Shown in pieces: positions 1-6,886 of a stretch of 7,786 bases of DNA. Source of the stretch: Betaproteobacteria bacterium (GTDB lineage: Bacteria; Pseudomonadota; Gammaproteobacteria; Burkholderiales; Burkholderiaceae_C); the NCBI GenBank assembly GCA_005884255.1, contig VBDL01000363.1, positions 1-7,786 on the forward strand, read 5' to 3'. Numbering within the stretch: position 1 is the stretch's first letter; every line of letters begins with the position of its first letter. Both the position numbers and the translations under genes were made by a program. The notes under the pieces are model-generated. The model was not told where the DNA came from. It saw nothing but the letters and a program-made list of their open reading frames with translations, and did no database searches.

Positions 1-14
1 GTCCTGAACGTGCG

Positions 15-566
15 ATGCGCATCGGTCTCACCGGCGGCATCGGCAGCGGCAAGAGCACCGTCGCCGCGCTGCTCGTCCGGCAGGGCGCGGTACTGATCGA
101 CACCGACGCGATCGCGCGCGCCCTCACGGGCCCCGGCGGTGCCGCGATGCCTGCGTTGCGTGCGCGCTTCGGCGACGCGATCGTCGATGCGCAGGGCGCC
201 CTCGATCGCGAGCGCATGCGCGCGCTGGCCTTCGCCGACCCCGCGGCCAAGCGCACGCTCGAAGCCGTCTTGCACCCCGTGATCGGGGTCGAGGCGGAAC
301 GCCAGGCGGTGCAGGCCGCTGGCGCACCCGTCGTGTTCGACGTCCCCTTGCTCGTCGAATCGGGCCACTGGCGCGCCAAGGTCGACCGCGTCCTGCTCGT
401 CGATTGCAGCGAAGGGTCGCGCGAAGCCGTGCAGCGCGTCATCGCCAGTCAGGCTTCGCGCAGCGCACGCCGGGCGGCGGCCGACGCCGTGATCGACAAC
501 GACGCGCTGACGCTGTCGGAGCTCGCGGCACAAGTCGACACGCTTTGGCGTGCATGGCGAGTGTGA
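15..566 (+). CDS. coaE: Dephospho-CoA kinase (CoaE) with an internal 12-residue gap
   Basis: Catalyses ATP-dependent phosphorylation of the 3'-hydroxyl of dephospho-CoA, the last step of coenzyme A synthesis, in the cytosol. The P-loop GGIGSGKST is at residues 7-15, the DTDAIAR motif follows at 29-35, LHP is at 86-88 and PLLVE at 111-115. The C-terminal helix ends in the conserved ARRAAADAVIDND stretch (151-163). The protein is 183 residues, against about 195-206 for the family. The shortfall is one gap: after VDCSE (129-133) the chain jumps to GSREAV, skipping about 12 residues that in E. coli CoaE read roughly as the Q-x-x-R-x-x-x-R helix of the nucleotide-binding region. The frame is kept. 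The ATG at 15 is chosen because it places the P-loop at the usual distance. A TGA at 5-7 in another frame could be the end of an upstream gene (pilD often lies there in betaproteobacteria), but too little is visible to call it. zapD follows 16 bp downstream. Identity is certain; activity of this version is doubtful. Confidence 0.95.
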   Translation: MRIGLTGGIGSGKSTVAALLVRQGAVLIDTDAIARALTGPGGAAMPALRARFGDAIVDAQGALDRERMRALAFADPAAKRTLEAVLHPVIGVEAERQAVQAAGAPVVFDVPLLVESGHWRAKVDRVLLVDCSEGSREAVQRVIASQASRSARRAAADAVIDNDALTLSELAAQVDTLWRAWRV

Positions 567-573
567 TTTTTTT

Positions 574-580
574 GGCAGGG
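574..580 (+). promoter_or_regulatory. Putative ribosome binding site favouring the zapD GTG start at 583
   Basis: GGCAGGG lies just 5' of the GTG at 583, with only 2-3 bases between. The spacing is short but this is the only purine-rich stretch in the coaE-zapD gap. It follows a run of seven T directly after the coaE stop codon. Confidence 0.4.
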
Positions 581-582
581 CT

Positions 583-1377
583 GTGGAACAATCGACCCCG
601 CCTGCCAACGAAGTCCCCACCTTGGTCCTTTACGAATACCCGTTCAACGAGAGCATCCGCACGATGCTGCGGCTCGAGCACCTGTTCGACCGCCTCGGCC
701 AGCTGATGCCGCGCGATGCGGCCATCGATCACCACTACGCGCTGGCGACGATCTTCGAGATCATGGACGTCGCCTCGCGTGCAGACCTGAAGTCCGACCT
801 GCTGAAGGACCTCGAGCAGCAGAAGCTGCGCCTGAACGCCTATCGCGGCAACCCGTCGATCTCGGAGGGCGCGCTCGACGACGTGGTCGCCCGCATCGAC
901 CATGCGTTCAACGGCCTGAACCAGCTCTCCGGCAAGGCCGGCGCCGCGCTCACCGGCAATGAATGGCTGATGAGCATCCGCAGCCGCATCAGCATCCCCG
1001 GCGGCACCTGCGAGTTCGATCTGCCGGCGTACTACGCGTGGCAGCAGCACACAGCGGCACGCCGCCGCGGCGATCTGGTGCATTGGAGTGCCAGTCTGAT
1101 GCCGCTGGCCGAAGCGTTGAACGTGCTGCTGTCGCTGTGGCGTGATACCGGATCGCCGCACAAGGTGATGGCCAGTGGCGGTCAGTACCAGCAGAGTCTG
1201 CCGCAGGGTCGCGTCTATCAGCTGCTGCGCCTGAAGATGGACGATGCCGACGGCCTGGTGCCGGAGATCAGCGGCCACCGGCTGATGGTGTCGGTCCGCT
1301 TCATGCGCTTCGAGGCCGAAGGCCGATTGAAGCCGGCGGCCAGCGACGTGCCGTTCGAGTTGACCCTGTGTGCATGA
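583..1377 (+). CDS. zapD: Cell division protein ZapD (Z-ring-associated, YacF/DUF1342 family)
   Basis: ZapD binds the C-terminal tail of FtsZ and bundles protofilaments, stabilising the cytokinetic ring. The protein shows the family's opening VLYEYPFNESIRTMLRLEHLF, the helical region with LKSDLLKDLEQQ, the GNPSIS segment, the mid-protein motif NEWLMSIRSRISIPGGTCEFDLPAYYAW and the terminal beta-domain (GRVYQLLRLKM, RLMVSVRFMRFE). With the GTG at 583 it is 264 residues, close to the usual 250 or so. I prefer this GTG because it leaves a short N-terminal tail and has a purine-rich GGCAGGG just upstream. The GTG at 550 would overlap coaE and add 11 residues with no family match. A TTG at 622, directly before the conserved opening, is a third option. 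The gene appears intact, lies 16 bp after coaE and 3 bp before yacG, and is very probably cotranscribed with both. The gene order is a standard betaproteobacterial arrangement. Confidence 0.93.
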   Translation: MEQSTPPANEVPTLVLYEYPFNESIRTMLRLEHLFDRLGQLMPRDAAIDHHYALATIFEIMDVASRADLKSDLLKDLEQQKLRLNAYRGNPSISEGALDDVVARIDHAFNGLNQLSGKAGAALTGNEWLMSIRSRISIPGGTCEFDLPAYYAWQQHTAARRRGDLVHWSASLMPLAEALNVLLSLWRDTGSPHKVMASGGQYQQSLPQGRVYQLLRLKMDDADGLVPEISGHRLMVSVRFMRFEAEGRLKPAASDVPFELTLCA

Positions 1378-1380
1378 ATC

Positions 1381-1587
1381 ATGAACGCACCCACGCCCGC
1401 ACCGCGCAAGGTGCCCTGCCCGACTTGCGGTAAGCCGAGCCTTTATGCGCCGTCCAACCCGTGGCGGCCGTTCTGCAGTGAGCGCTGCCGCAGCGCCGAC
1501 CTCGGCGCCTGGGCCAGCGAGAGCTACCGCGTCGCGTCGCCGCCGGCCACGCAGGACGGCGACGACGAGCCGCAAGACCCAACCTAG
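1381..1587 (+). CDS. yacG: DNA gyrase inhibitor YacG (small zinc-binding protein)
   Basis: YacG is a small zinc protein that in E. coli binds GyrB and inhibits gyrase supercoiling. The 68-residue product has the four zinc-ligand cysteines in the family spacing C-x2-C-x15-C-x3-C at C13, C16, C32 and C36. The family-typical PWRPFCSERCRSADLGAWASESYR surrounds the second pair, and an acidic, disordered-looking C-terminus (DGDDEPQDP) ends the protein. Length matches the family (about 60-70 residues). It starts 3 bp after the zapD stop codon, so the genes are almost certainly one transcript, possibly translationally coupled. Its TAG stop overlaps the TAG stop of the convergent aldehyde dehydrogenase gene. 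Intact. Confidence 0.93.
   Translation: MNAPTPAPRKVPCPTCGKPSLYAPSNPWRPFCSERCRSADLGAWASESYRVASPPATQDGDDEPQDPT
1584..1587. other. CTAG palindrome serving as stop codon for both convergent genes
   Basis: The four bases CTAG contain the yacG TAG on the plus strand (1585-1587) and the aldehyde dehydrogenase TAG on the minus strand (1586-1584). The two reading frames therefore overlap by four bases. There is no intergenic space, so any terminator for either transcript must lie inside the neighbouring coding sequence. Confidence 0.9.
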
Positions 1588-3007
1588 ATGTCGAAGCGGA
1601 TGCCCTGCGCCAGCGGCAGTGCGCGCGAGTAGTTGACGGTGTTGGTTGCGCGGCGCATGTAGGCCTTCCACGCGTCCGCGCCCGATTCGCGGCCGCCGCC
1701 GGTCTCCTTCTCGCCGCCGAAGGCGCCGCCGATCTCGGCGCCCGAGGTGCCGATGTTGACGTTGGCGATGCCGCAGTCGGAGCCGCCGGCCGCGATGAAG
1801 GCCTCGGTCTCGCGCACGTCGGTGCTGAAGATCGCCGACGACAGGCCTTGCGGCACCGCGTTGTGCAGCGCCAGCGCGTCATCGAACTGCGTGTAGCGCA
1901 GCACGTAGAGGATCGGCGCGAAGGTCTCGTGGCGCACCACCTCGCTCTGCGCCGGCATGTCGACCAGCGCGGGCCGCACGTACCAGGCTTCCGGATGGAC
2001 CTCGGCCAGCACGCGCTCGCCGCCACTGACCAGGCCGCCTTCGGCCTGCGCGCGTTTCAGCGCGGTCTGCATCTGTTCGTACGCCGCCTGGTCGATCAGC
2101 GGACCCATCAGCGTGCCCTCATCGAGCGGGTTGCCGATACGCACGCTCGCATAGGCGCGCTGCAGGCGCGCCAGCAGCTCGGCATGCACGCGCTCGTGCA
2201 CGATCAGGCGCCGCGTCGTCGTGCAGCGCTGGCCGGCAGTGCCGACGGCACCGAACACGATGGCGCGCACCGCCATGTCGAGATCGGCCGACGGCGTGAC
2301 GATGATTGCGTTGTTGCCGCCCAGCTCGAGCAGGCAGCGGCCGAAGCGTGCGGCGACGCGCGGGCCGACCGCGCGGCCCATGCGGGTGCTGCCGGTGGCC
2401 GACAGCAGCGCCACTTGGGGATGATCGGTCAACACTTCGCCGACCGCCGCTGCACCGATCAGCACCTTCGACAGGTGCGCCGGCGCATCGCTGCCGAAGC
2501 GCTGCACGGCGCGCTCGAACAGCGCCTGCACCGCCAGCGCGGTGAGCGGCGTCTTCTCCGACGGCTTCCACACGACCGGGTCGCCGCACACCAGCGCCAG
2601 CGCCGCGTTCCACGACCACACGGCGACGGGGAAGTTGAAGGCGCTGATCACGCCGACCACACCCAGCGGATGCCAGTTCTCCATCATGCGGTGGCCGCGG
2701 CGCTCCGAGGCGATCGTCAAGCCATAGAGCTGGCGTGACAGGCCTCGATGGAGACCAACCGGCCGAGCTCGGCCTTGTGCGCGCGCAGTTCCTCGCCCAG
2801 CAGGCGCACCAGTTCGCCGCGGCGCGGCGCCGGCACGTCGCGCCACGTGAGGAATGCGCTGTGAGCGCGCTCCACAGCGGCACGCGCCTCGTCGGCCGTG
2901 TGCTGGTGCACGCGTGCGAGCACGCTGCCGTCGATGGGAGAACGGGCGGCGAGGTCGCCGCTCTGCAGCGACGTGCCGAACGATGAAAGCAGGGAATCGA
3001 TGTTCAT
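1584..3007 (-). pseudogene. ALDH7-type 2-aminoadipate-6-semialdehyde dehydrogenase (AmaB-like), frameshifted by an internal deletion
   Basis: The intact family oxidises 2-aminoadipate 6-semialdehyde (in equilibrium with piperideine-6-carboxylate) to 2-aminoadipate with NAD(P)+ in lysine catabolism. Translation starts at the ATG at 3007 (MNIDSLLSSFG). It runs in frame for 89 residues to LGRLVSIEA, then reads seven foreign residues to a TGA at 2719-2717. The remainder continues from about 2744 in another minus frame, starting GLSRQLYGLTIASER, for 386 residues to the TAG at 1584. It carries FNFPVAVWSWN, the glutamate of ELGGNN (codon near 2327), the catalytic cysteine in GQRCTTTRR (codon 2225-2223) and the ALDH7 signature EIGGAFGGEKETGGGRESG. 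The fragments plus about 23 missing codons give roughly 498 residues, the family length. The missing piece corresponds to the G-K...EVQ...ICD...AV segment between two GGCC tetramers, so about 70 bp are lost. It lies 28 bp after the lysine dehydrogenase gene; no strong Shine-Dalgarno is visible. Family assignment is firm; whether the lesion is biological is uncertain. Confidence 0.9.
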
Positions 3008-3035
3008 GGCGCGATTTTGCTCAGGTTTCGATACC

Positions 3036-4098
3036 TCAACCGATGGATTCCACCTGGCGCGACTGCTGATAAGCCATGCCGAAGCGGTTGGCAAGGAAGG
3101 CCGGCAACTCGACCTGCTCCTGGCGGATGAAGCCGCGCTGCGGCAGCTTGCCTTCGCGGAACAGGTCCACCGCGGCGCAAATGCCGGCGGCGGTGGTGAT
3201 CTGGATCGCCGACAGCGGCGCCGTTTCACTGCGGTCGGCAAAGATCTTGCGCGCGAACACTTCCTGCACCAGCTGGCCGCCGCGCATGCCGCTGGCGGTG
3301 ACGAACACCAGCACCACGTCCTGCATCGTCGTGGGCACCGAGCGGCGCAGCATGTTCTTCAGCGTGGTCTGGTCGGTCTTCAGCTGCAGCTCCTCGAGCA
3401 GCATCTTCATGATCTGGCGATGGCCGGGATAGCGCACCGACTTGTAGTCGAGCGTGCGCACCTTGCCCGACCAGGTCTCGCACAGCGTGCCCAGGCCGCC
3501 CGAGGTGTTGAAGGCCTCGTATTCGACGCCATCGAGCGAGAAATGCTCCAGCCCTTCCAGCGGCAGCAGCTCGATGCGCTCGCCGTCGTGGATCGCTTCG
3601 CAGGGGTGGCAGTACTCGTTGATGAGCCCGTCGACGCTCCACGTCAGGTTGTATTTCAGCGAGTTGGTGGGAAACGCAGGCAGCGCGCCGACCCGCATCT
3701 TCACTTCGTGCAGCTCGTCGAACTCGCGCGCCAGATGATGCGCGACGATGCCGACGAAGCCGGGCGCCAGCCCGCACTGCGGCATGAAGGCAGTGGGCGC
3801 GCCGTCGGCCAGCGCCTTGATGTCGCGCGTGGCGGCGACGTCCTCAGTGAGATCGAAGTAGTGGCAGCCGGCTTCGCGCGCCAGGGTCGCGGTGCGCATC
3901 GTGGCCGCGCAGCACTGGCAGCAGCGCCTGGGCATCCTCGGTGTCGACCGTGAGCGTCTGGACCGCCTCATGCGGCGTGATGTGCGCCAGTGCGGCGGCG
4001 CTACGGTCGACCACCGTCACGCGGTAATCGCCCGTATTGGCCAGCAGGCTGGCGATGGTCTGGCCGATGTGCCCGGCGCCCAGAAGAATGACACGCAT
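3036..4098 (-). pseudogene. Lysine 6-dehydrogenase / saccharopine dehydrogenase-family protein, frameshifted by an internal deletion
   Basis: Probably an NAD(P)-dependent dehydrogenase acting on the 6-amino group of L-lysine (or on saccharopine) to give 2-aminoadipate 6-semialdehyde, the substrate of the adjacent aldehyde dehydrogenase. The ATG at 4098 opens a Rossmann fold with MRVILLGAGHIGQTIASLL (nucleotide-binding GAGHIG at residues 7-12). It reads to VLRGHDA (residue 68, codon 3897-3895), then loses frame and stops at 3846-3844. From about 3893 another minus frame continues with TATLAREAGCHYFDLTEDV and runs 285 residues to the TGA at 3036. It includes GLAPGFVGIVAHHL, NEYCHP, EAFNTSGGLGTLCETW and YKSVRYPGH, which resemble Geobacillus-type lysine dehydrogenase. 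About 12 codons matching the usual V-x-S-A-x-P-x-x-x segment are absent, giving an estimated 35-bp loss. A GGGAG lies about 10 bases before the start. First gene of a two-gene minus-strand unit and divergent from an Lrp-type regulator. Substrate choice between lysine and saccharopine is inferred. Confidence 0.84.
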
Positions 4099-4228
4099 GC
4101 TCGCGCTCCCGATTCAGGTCAATGGATGAAGGTGAGGTTAAGGACCCGAGCAGACGAAAGCTACGGCAAGTTCGTCGAAGAAACGCGGCTGCTGGACAAT
4201 ACGTCGATCCCATTCGACGATTCGTAGC
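4099..4228. promoter_or_regulatory. Divergent promoter region between the lysine unit and the Lrp-type gene
   Basis: These 130 bp separate two divergent start codons and must hold both promoters. The stretch is less GC-rich than its surroundings. I see no convincing -35/-10 pair on either strand. It contains three TCGA-centred sites (4175-4178, 4204-4207, 4214-4217), two of which form an inverted repeat, and these are candidates for regulator binding. Lrp-family regulators commonly control a divergent neighbour and themselves from such a region. Confidence 0.55.
4172..4220. repeat. Inverted repeat upstream of the Lrp-type gene, possible operator
   Basis: TCGTCGAA at 4172-4179 is the exact reverse complement of TTCGACGA at 4213-4220, with 33 bases between the arms. 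The right arm ends 8 bases before the regulator's start codon. A related ACGTCGAT lies at 4201-4208. This could be a binding site for the neighbouring regulator, but eight-base arms can occur by chance in this composition. Confidence 0.35.
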
Positions 4229-4681
4229 ATGGCCACCCACCCCGCCCCCAAGGACCGCCTCGATCGCGACCTGCTCGTGCTGCTGCAGGCCAATGCGCGC
4301 GAAAGCACCGCCAACCTGGCGCGCAAGCTCGGCGTCGCGCGCACGACGGTGCTCGCGCGGCTGGCGCGGCTGGAGAGCGCCGGCGTGATCGTCGGCTACA
4401 CGGTCCGCCTGGCGCAGCACGCCGCCGGCCAGGGCCTGCAGGCCTTCGTCGGCATCACGGTCAGCCCGAAATCGGGGCGCGACGTGGTCAAGCAGCTCAC
4501 GCGCATGCCCGAGCTGCGCCAGCTGAGCGCCGTGAGCGGCGAGTTCGACTACATCGCGCTGCTGCATGCGGAATCGGCCTCGCGCCTGGACGAGCTGCTC
4601 GACGAGATCGGCAACGTCGACGGTGTCACGCGCACGACCACGTCGATCGTGCTGGCGCGCCGCGTCGATCGCGGCCAGTAG
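4229..4681 (+). CDS. Lrp/AsnC family transcriptional regulator
   Basis: A cytosolic DNA-binding protein of 150 residues, the usual family length. A winged helix-turn-helix spans about residues 10-58 (LDRDLLVLLQANAR, then LARKLGVARTTVLARLARLESAGVIVGYTVRL). A RAM/ligand-binding alpha-beta domain follows (about 70-142) with the typical GEFDY at 104-108 and the closing GVTRTTTSIVLARR. Family members form dimers and octamers and respond to amino acids. Divergent placement next to lysine-degradation genes suggests it senses lysine or a catabolite and controls that unit; this is inference from context. The ATG at 4229 gives the standard N-terminus, although no good Shine-Dalgarno precedes it. Its stop lies 3 bp from the stop of the convergent hybrid kinase gene. 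It is intact, unlike both presumed target genes. Confidence 0.92.
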   Translation: MATHPAPKDRLDRDLLVLLQANARESTANLARKLGVARTTVLARLARLESAGVIVGYTVRLAQHAAGQGLQAFVGITVSPKSGRDVVKQLTRMPELRQLSAVSGEFDYIALLHAESASRLDELLDEIGNVDGVTRTTTSIVLARRVDRGQ

Positions 4682-4684
4682 GAA

Positions 4685-6886
4685 TCAGGCGTTGACCTTC
4701 CGCCCGCCCGGCTGTGTACCGGCCCCGCGACCGGCGCGCCATTGCGCGATCGCGTCCACCAGCGCGCCCGGATCGGCCGGCTTCACGAGGTGCCGATCGA
4801 AGCCGGCCTCGCGCGCCTGTCGCTGGTCGCCCTTCTGGCCGTAGCCGGTCAACGCGATCAGCAAGGCCTGGCGCGTCTGCGGCATCTCGCGCAGGCTGCG
4901 CGCGACCGCGTAGCCATCGAGCATCGGCAGCCCGATGTCGAGCACCACCACGTCGGGCGCAAAGGCGGTGGCGCAGGCCAGCGCTTCCTGGCCGTCGCGC
5001 GCCGTGAGCACGACATGGCCATCGATGCGCAGGTACATCGCCACGGTGTCGGCGGCATCGAGGTTGTCGTCGACCACCAGCACACGGCAGCCGGCCGCGG
5101 TGCCGGGCTGCGCCTCGGCTGCGTCCGACGGCTCGGGCGCCTGTACTTCGGTGACGCACGGCAGCGCGACGACGAATTCCGCGCCCTGCCCCGGCCCGGC
5201 GCTGCGCGCCTCGACGCTGCCATGGTGCAGCTCCACCAACCGCCGCACCAGGGTCAGCCCGACGCCGAGGCCGCCTTGGCTGCGGTCCAGCGCGCGCTTG
5301 CCCTGCTCGAACAGATCGAACACATGCGGCAGCAGCTCGGGCTCGATGCCGATGCCGTTGTCGCGCACGCGCAGTACCGCCACGCCGTCCTGCACGCCCA
5401 GCGACAGGTGAAGGCTGCCGCCCTCGGGGGTGTACTTCGCCGCGTTGTTCAGCAGGTTGCCCACCACTTGCGCCAGCCGCGCGAAATCACCGCGCAGCCA
5501 CACCGGCGTGCTCGGCAGCGACAACTGCAAGCGGTGGCCGCGCGCATCGACGTAGGGTCGCGCGCTCTCCACGCTGTGCACGACCAGCGCGAGCAGATCC
5601 ATCGGCGCCAGCTGCAGCGCGATCTTGCCCTGGCTGATGCGCGCCACGTCGAGCAGCTCCTCGACCAGGCGCGTCAGGTGGTTGATTTGCCGGTCGGTCA
5701 CGTCGGTGGCCCAGGCCAGCTTTGGGTCGGGCGGCGCGATGCGACGGATCACCTCCACCGCATTGCGGATCGGTGCCAGCGGATTGCGCAGCTCGTGCGA
5801 CAGCATCGCGAGGAATTCATCCTTGCGCTGGCTCGCCTCCTGCAGCCGCGCCTCGGCCTGGCGGCGCTCGACGATCTCGGTCTGCAGGCTGCGATACAGG
5901 CGCGCGTTCTCGAAGGCGATCGCGGCCCGGCTCGCCAGCTCTTCGAACATCAGCGCCTCATGCGTGTCCTTGGCAGCAATGAGCAGGGCGCCCAGCACAT
6001 GCTCGCCGATCGTCAAGGCGAACACCGTCGCCTCGGGCAGGCGCAGCGCCTCGCTCGGCAGCGGCTCGAGTGCCGGTGGCTCCGGCGCCGGCTCGCTCGC
6101 CTCCGGCCGATACGTCACCACGCGCGCGCCGGCCAACGCCTCCTCGAAGGCGAGCCGCGCGGCGCGCGGCAACTCGGCGAAGCGCACCCCCACCAGCAAG
6201 GCGCGGCCGGCGGCCACGCTGGCGCGGCAGATCAGCGCCCGGCGCGGCGCCTCGCCCTCATCGGGCAGCACCAGCGCCGCGCAGCTGGCGATCTCCGGCA
6301 CCAGCAGCTCGAGCAACCGGCGCATGCCGACCTCGGCATCGAGCGAGGCGCTCAGCGTGTGGCTCACGCGCGAGAGAAAGTTCGAGCGCCGGGTCGCCTC
6401 CTCGGCCACCCGACGCGCCGCCTCGGCGGCAGCCAGCGCCGCCTGCGCCTCAGCCTGCCGCTTCAGGCGCCGCTGCATGATGTGCAGTTGTACGAACACG
6501 CGCACCTTGGAGCGCAGCACCTCGGGCTGCACCGGCGACAGGATGTAGTCGACCGCGCCCAGCGAGTAGCCGCGGTGCGTCTGCATCTCGTCGGCATACG
6601 CGGTGATGAAGATGATCGGCGTGTGCGCCGCGCGCTTGTAGCCGCGGATCAGGCCGGCCGTCTCGAAGCCGTCCATGCCCGGCATGTTCACGTCGAGCAG
6701 GATCACTGCGAACTCGCGCGCCAGCACTTCGCGCAGCGCCTCGGCACCCGAGCGCACGAACACCAGTTCCTGGCCGAGCTCCTCCAGCACCGTGCCGAAG
6801 ACGAGCAGCTTCTCCGGCAGGTCGTCGACGATCAGGATGCTGGTGCGGTCGTCGTGCTCGACATTGGACTGCGACTCTATCGGCAT
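4685..6886 (-). CDS. Hybrid sensor histidine kinase: REC-GAF-HisKA-HATPase_c-REC
   Basis: A 733-residue cytosolic kinase with no membrane segment or signal peptide visible. An N-terminal receiver (about 15-135) has acidic residues D21/D22 and phosphoacceptor D65 in LLDVNMPGMDG. A coiled-coil linker rich in Ala, Glu and Arg (about 138-168) leads to a GAF-like domain (about 170-330) that contains a Pro/Glu-rich insert (265-276). The HisKA domain has the phosphorylatable H364 in SHELRNPL. The ATPase domain shows the N-box NLLNNAAKYT (477-486), DNGIGI (509-514) and GGLGVGLTLV (538-547). The C-terminal receiver (about 600-716) has D606/D607, D650, T680 and K702. The first receiver has serine (S117) where the conserved lysine normally stands. 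Start chosen at 6886: GAGAGG sits 6 bases upstream, and the receiver begins soon after. The gene overlaps the upstream kinase gene by 10 bp, so translation is probably coupled. It likely accepts or relays phosphate within the same pathway; the stimulus is unknown. Intact. Confidence 0.92.
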   Translation of the reverse strand: MPIESQSNVEHDDRTSILIVDDLPEKLLVFGTVLEELGQELVFVRSGAEALREVLAREFAVILLDVNMPGMDGFETAGLIRGYKRAAHTPIIFITAYADEMQTHRGYSLGAVDYILSPVQPEVLRSKVRVFVQLHIMQRRLKRQAEAQAALAAAEAARRVAEEATRRSNFLSRVSHTLSASLDAEVGMRRLLELLVPEIASCAALVLPDEGEAPRRALICRASVAAGRALLVGVRFAELPRAARLAFEEALAGARVVTYRPEASEPAPEPPALEPLPSEALRLPEATVFALTIGEHVLGALLIAAKDTHEALMFEELASRAAIAFENARLYRSLQTEIVERRQAEARLQEASQRKDEFLAMLSHELRNPLAPIRNAVEVIRRIAPPDPKLAWATDVTDRQINHLTRLVEELLDVARISQGKIALQLAPMDLLALVVHSVESARPYVDARGHRLQLSLPSTPVWLRGDFARLAQVVGNLLNNAAKYTPEGGSLHLSLGVQDGVAVLRVRDNGIGIEPELLPHVFDLFEQGKRALDRSQGGLGVGLTLVRRLVELHHGSVEARSAGPGQGAEFVVALPCVTEVQAPEPSDAAEAQPGTAAGCRVLVVDDNLDAADTVAMYLRIDGHVVLTARDGQEALACATAFAPDVVVLDIGLPMLDGYAVARSLREMPQTRQALLIALTGYGQKGDQRQAREAGFDRHLVKPADPGALVDAIAQWRAGRGAGTQPGGRKVNA

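Noticed and set aside
1..14. End of an upstream gene such as pilD (TGA at 5-7)
   Set aside because: Fewer than two codons are visible, which is not enough to identify a gene.
539..573. Possible intrinsic terminator after coaE: CACGC/GCGTG stem (539-552) and seven T (567-573)
   Set aside because: The stem is only 5 bp and is separated from the T run by 14 bases, so it does not have terminator geometry. It would also interrupt a conserved operon.
439..1671. A 410-codon minus-strand open frame covering zapD and yacG
   Set aside because: Low-complexity translation antisense to two clearly conserved genes; no motif or ribosome binding site supports it.
2717..3846. Programmed ribosomal frameshifting to explain the broken lysine genes
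   Set aside because: Conserved residues are absent at both junctions, so shifting frame would not restore the normal protein. I see no slippery heptamer at the junctions.
1848..3953. Two long plus-strand open frames (1848-2738 and 2898-3953) antisense to the lysine genes
   Set aside because: Both have shadow-type composition rich in Arg, His, Gln and Ala and lie opposite conserved dehydrogenase sequences.
4660..4678. Hairpin CCGCG-TCGAT-CGCGG at the end of the Lrp-type gene as a terminator
   Set aside because: Short stem within coding sequence and no T tract on either strand. Such stems are common in this base composition.
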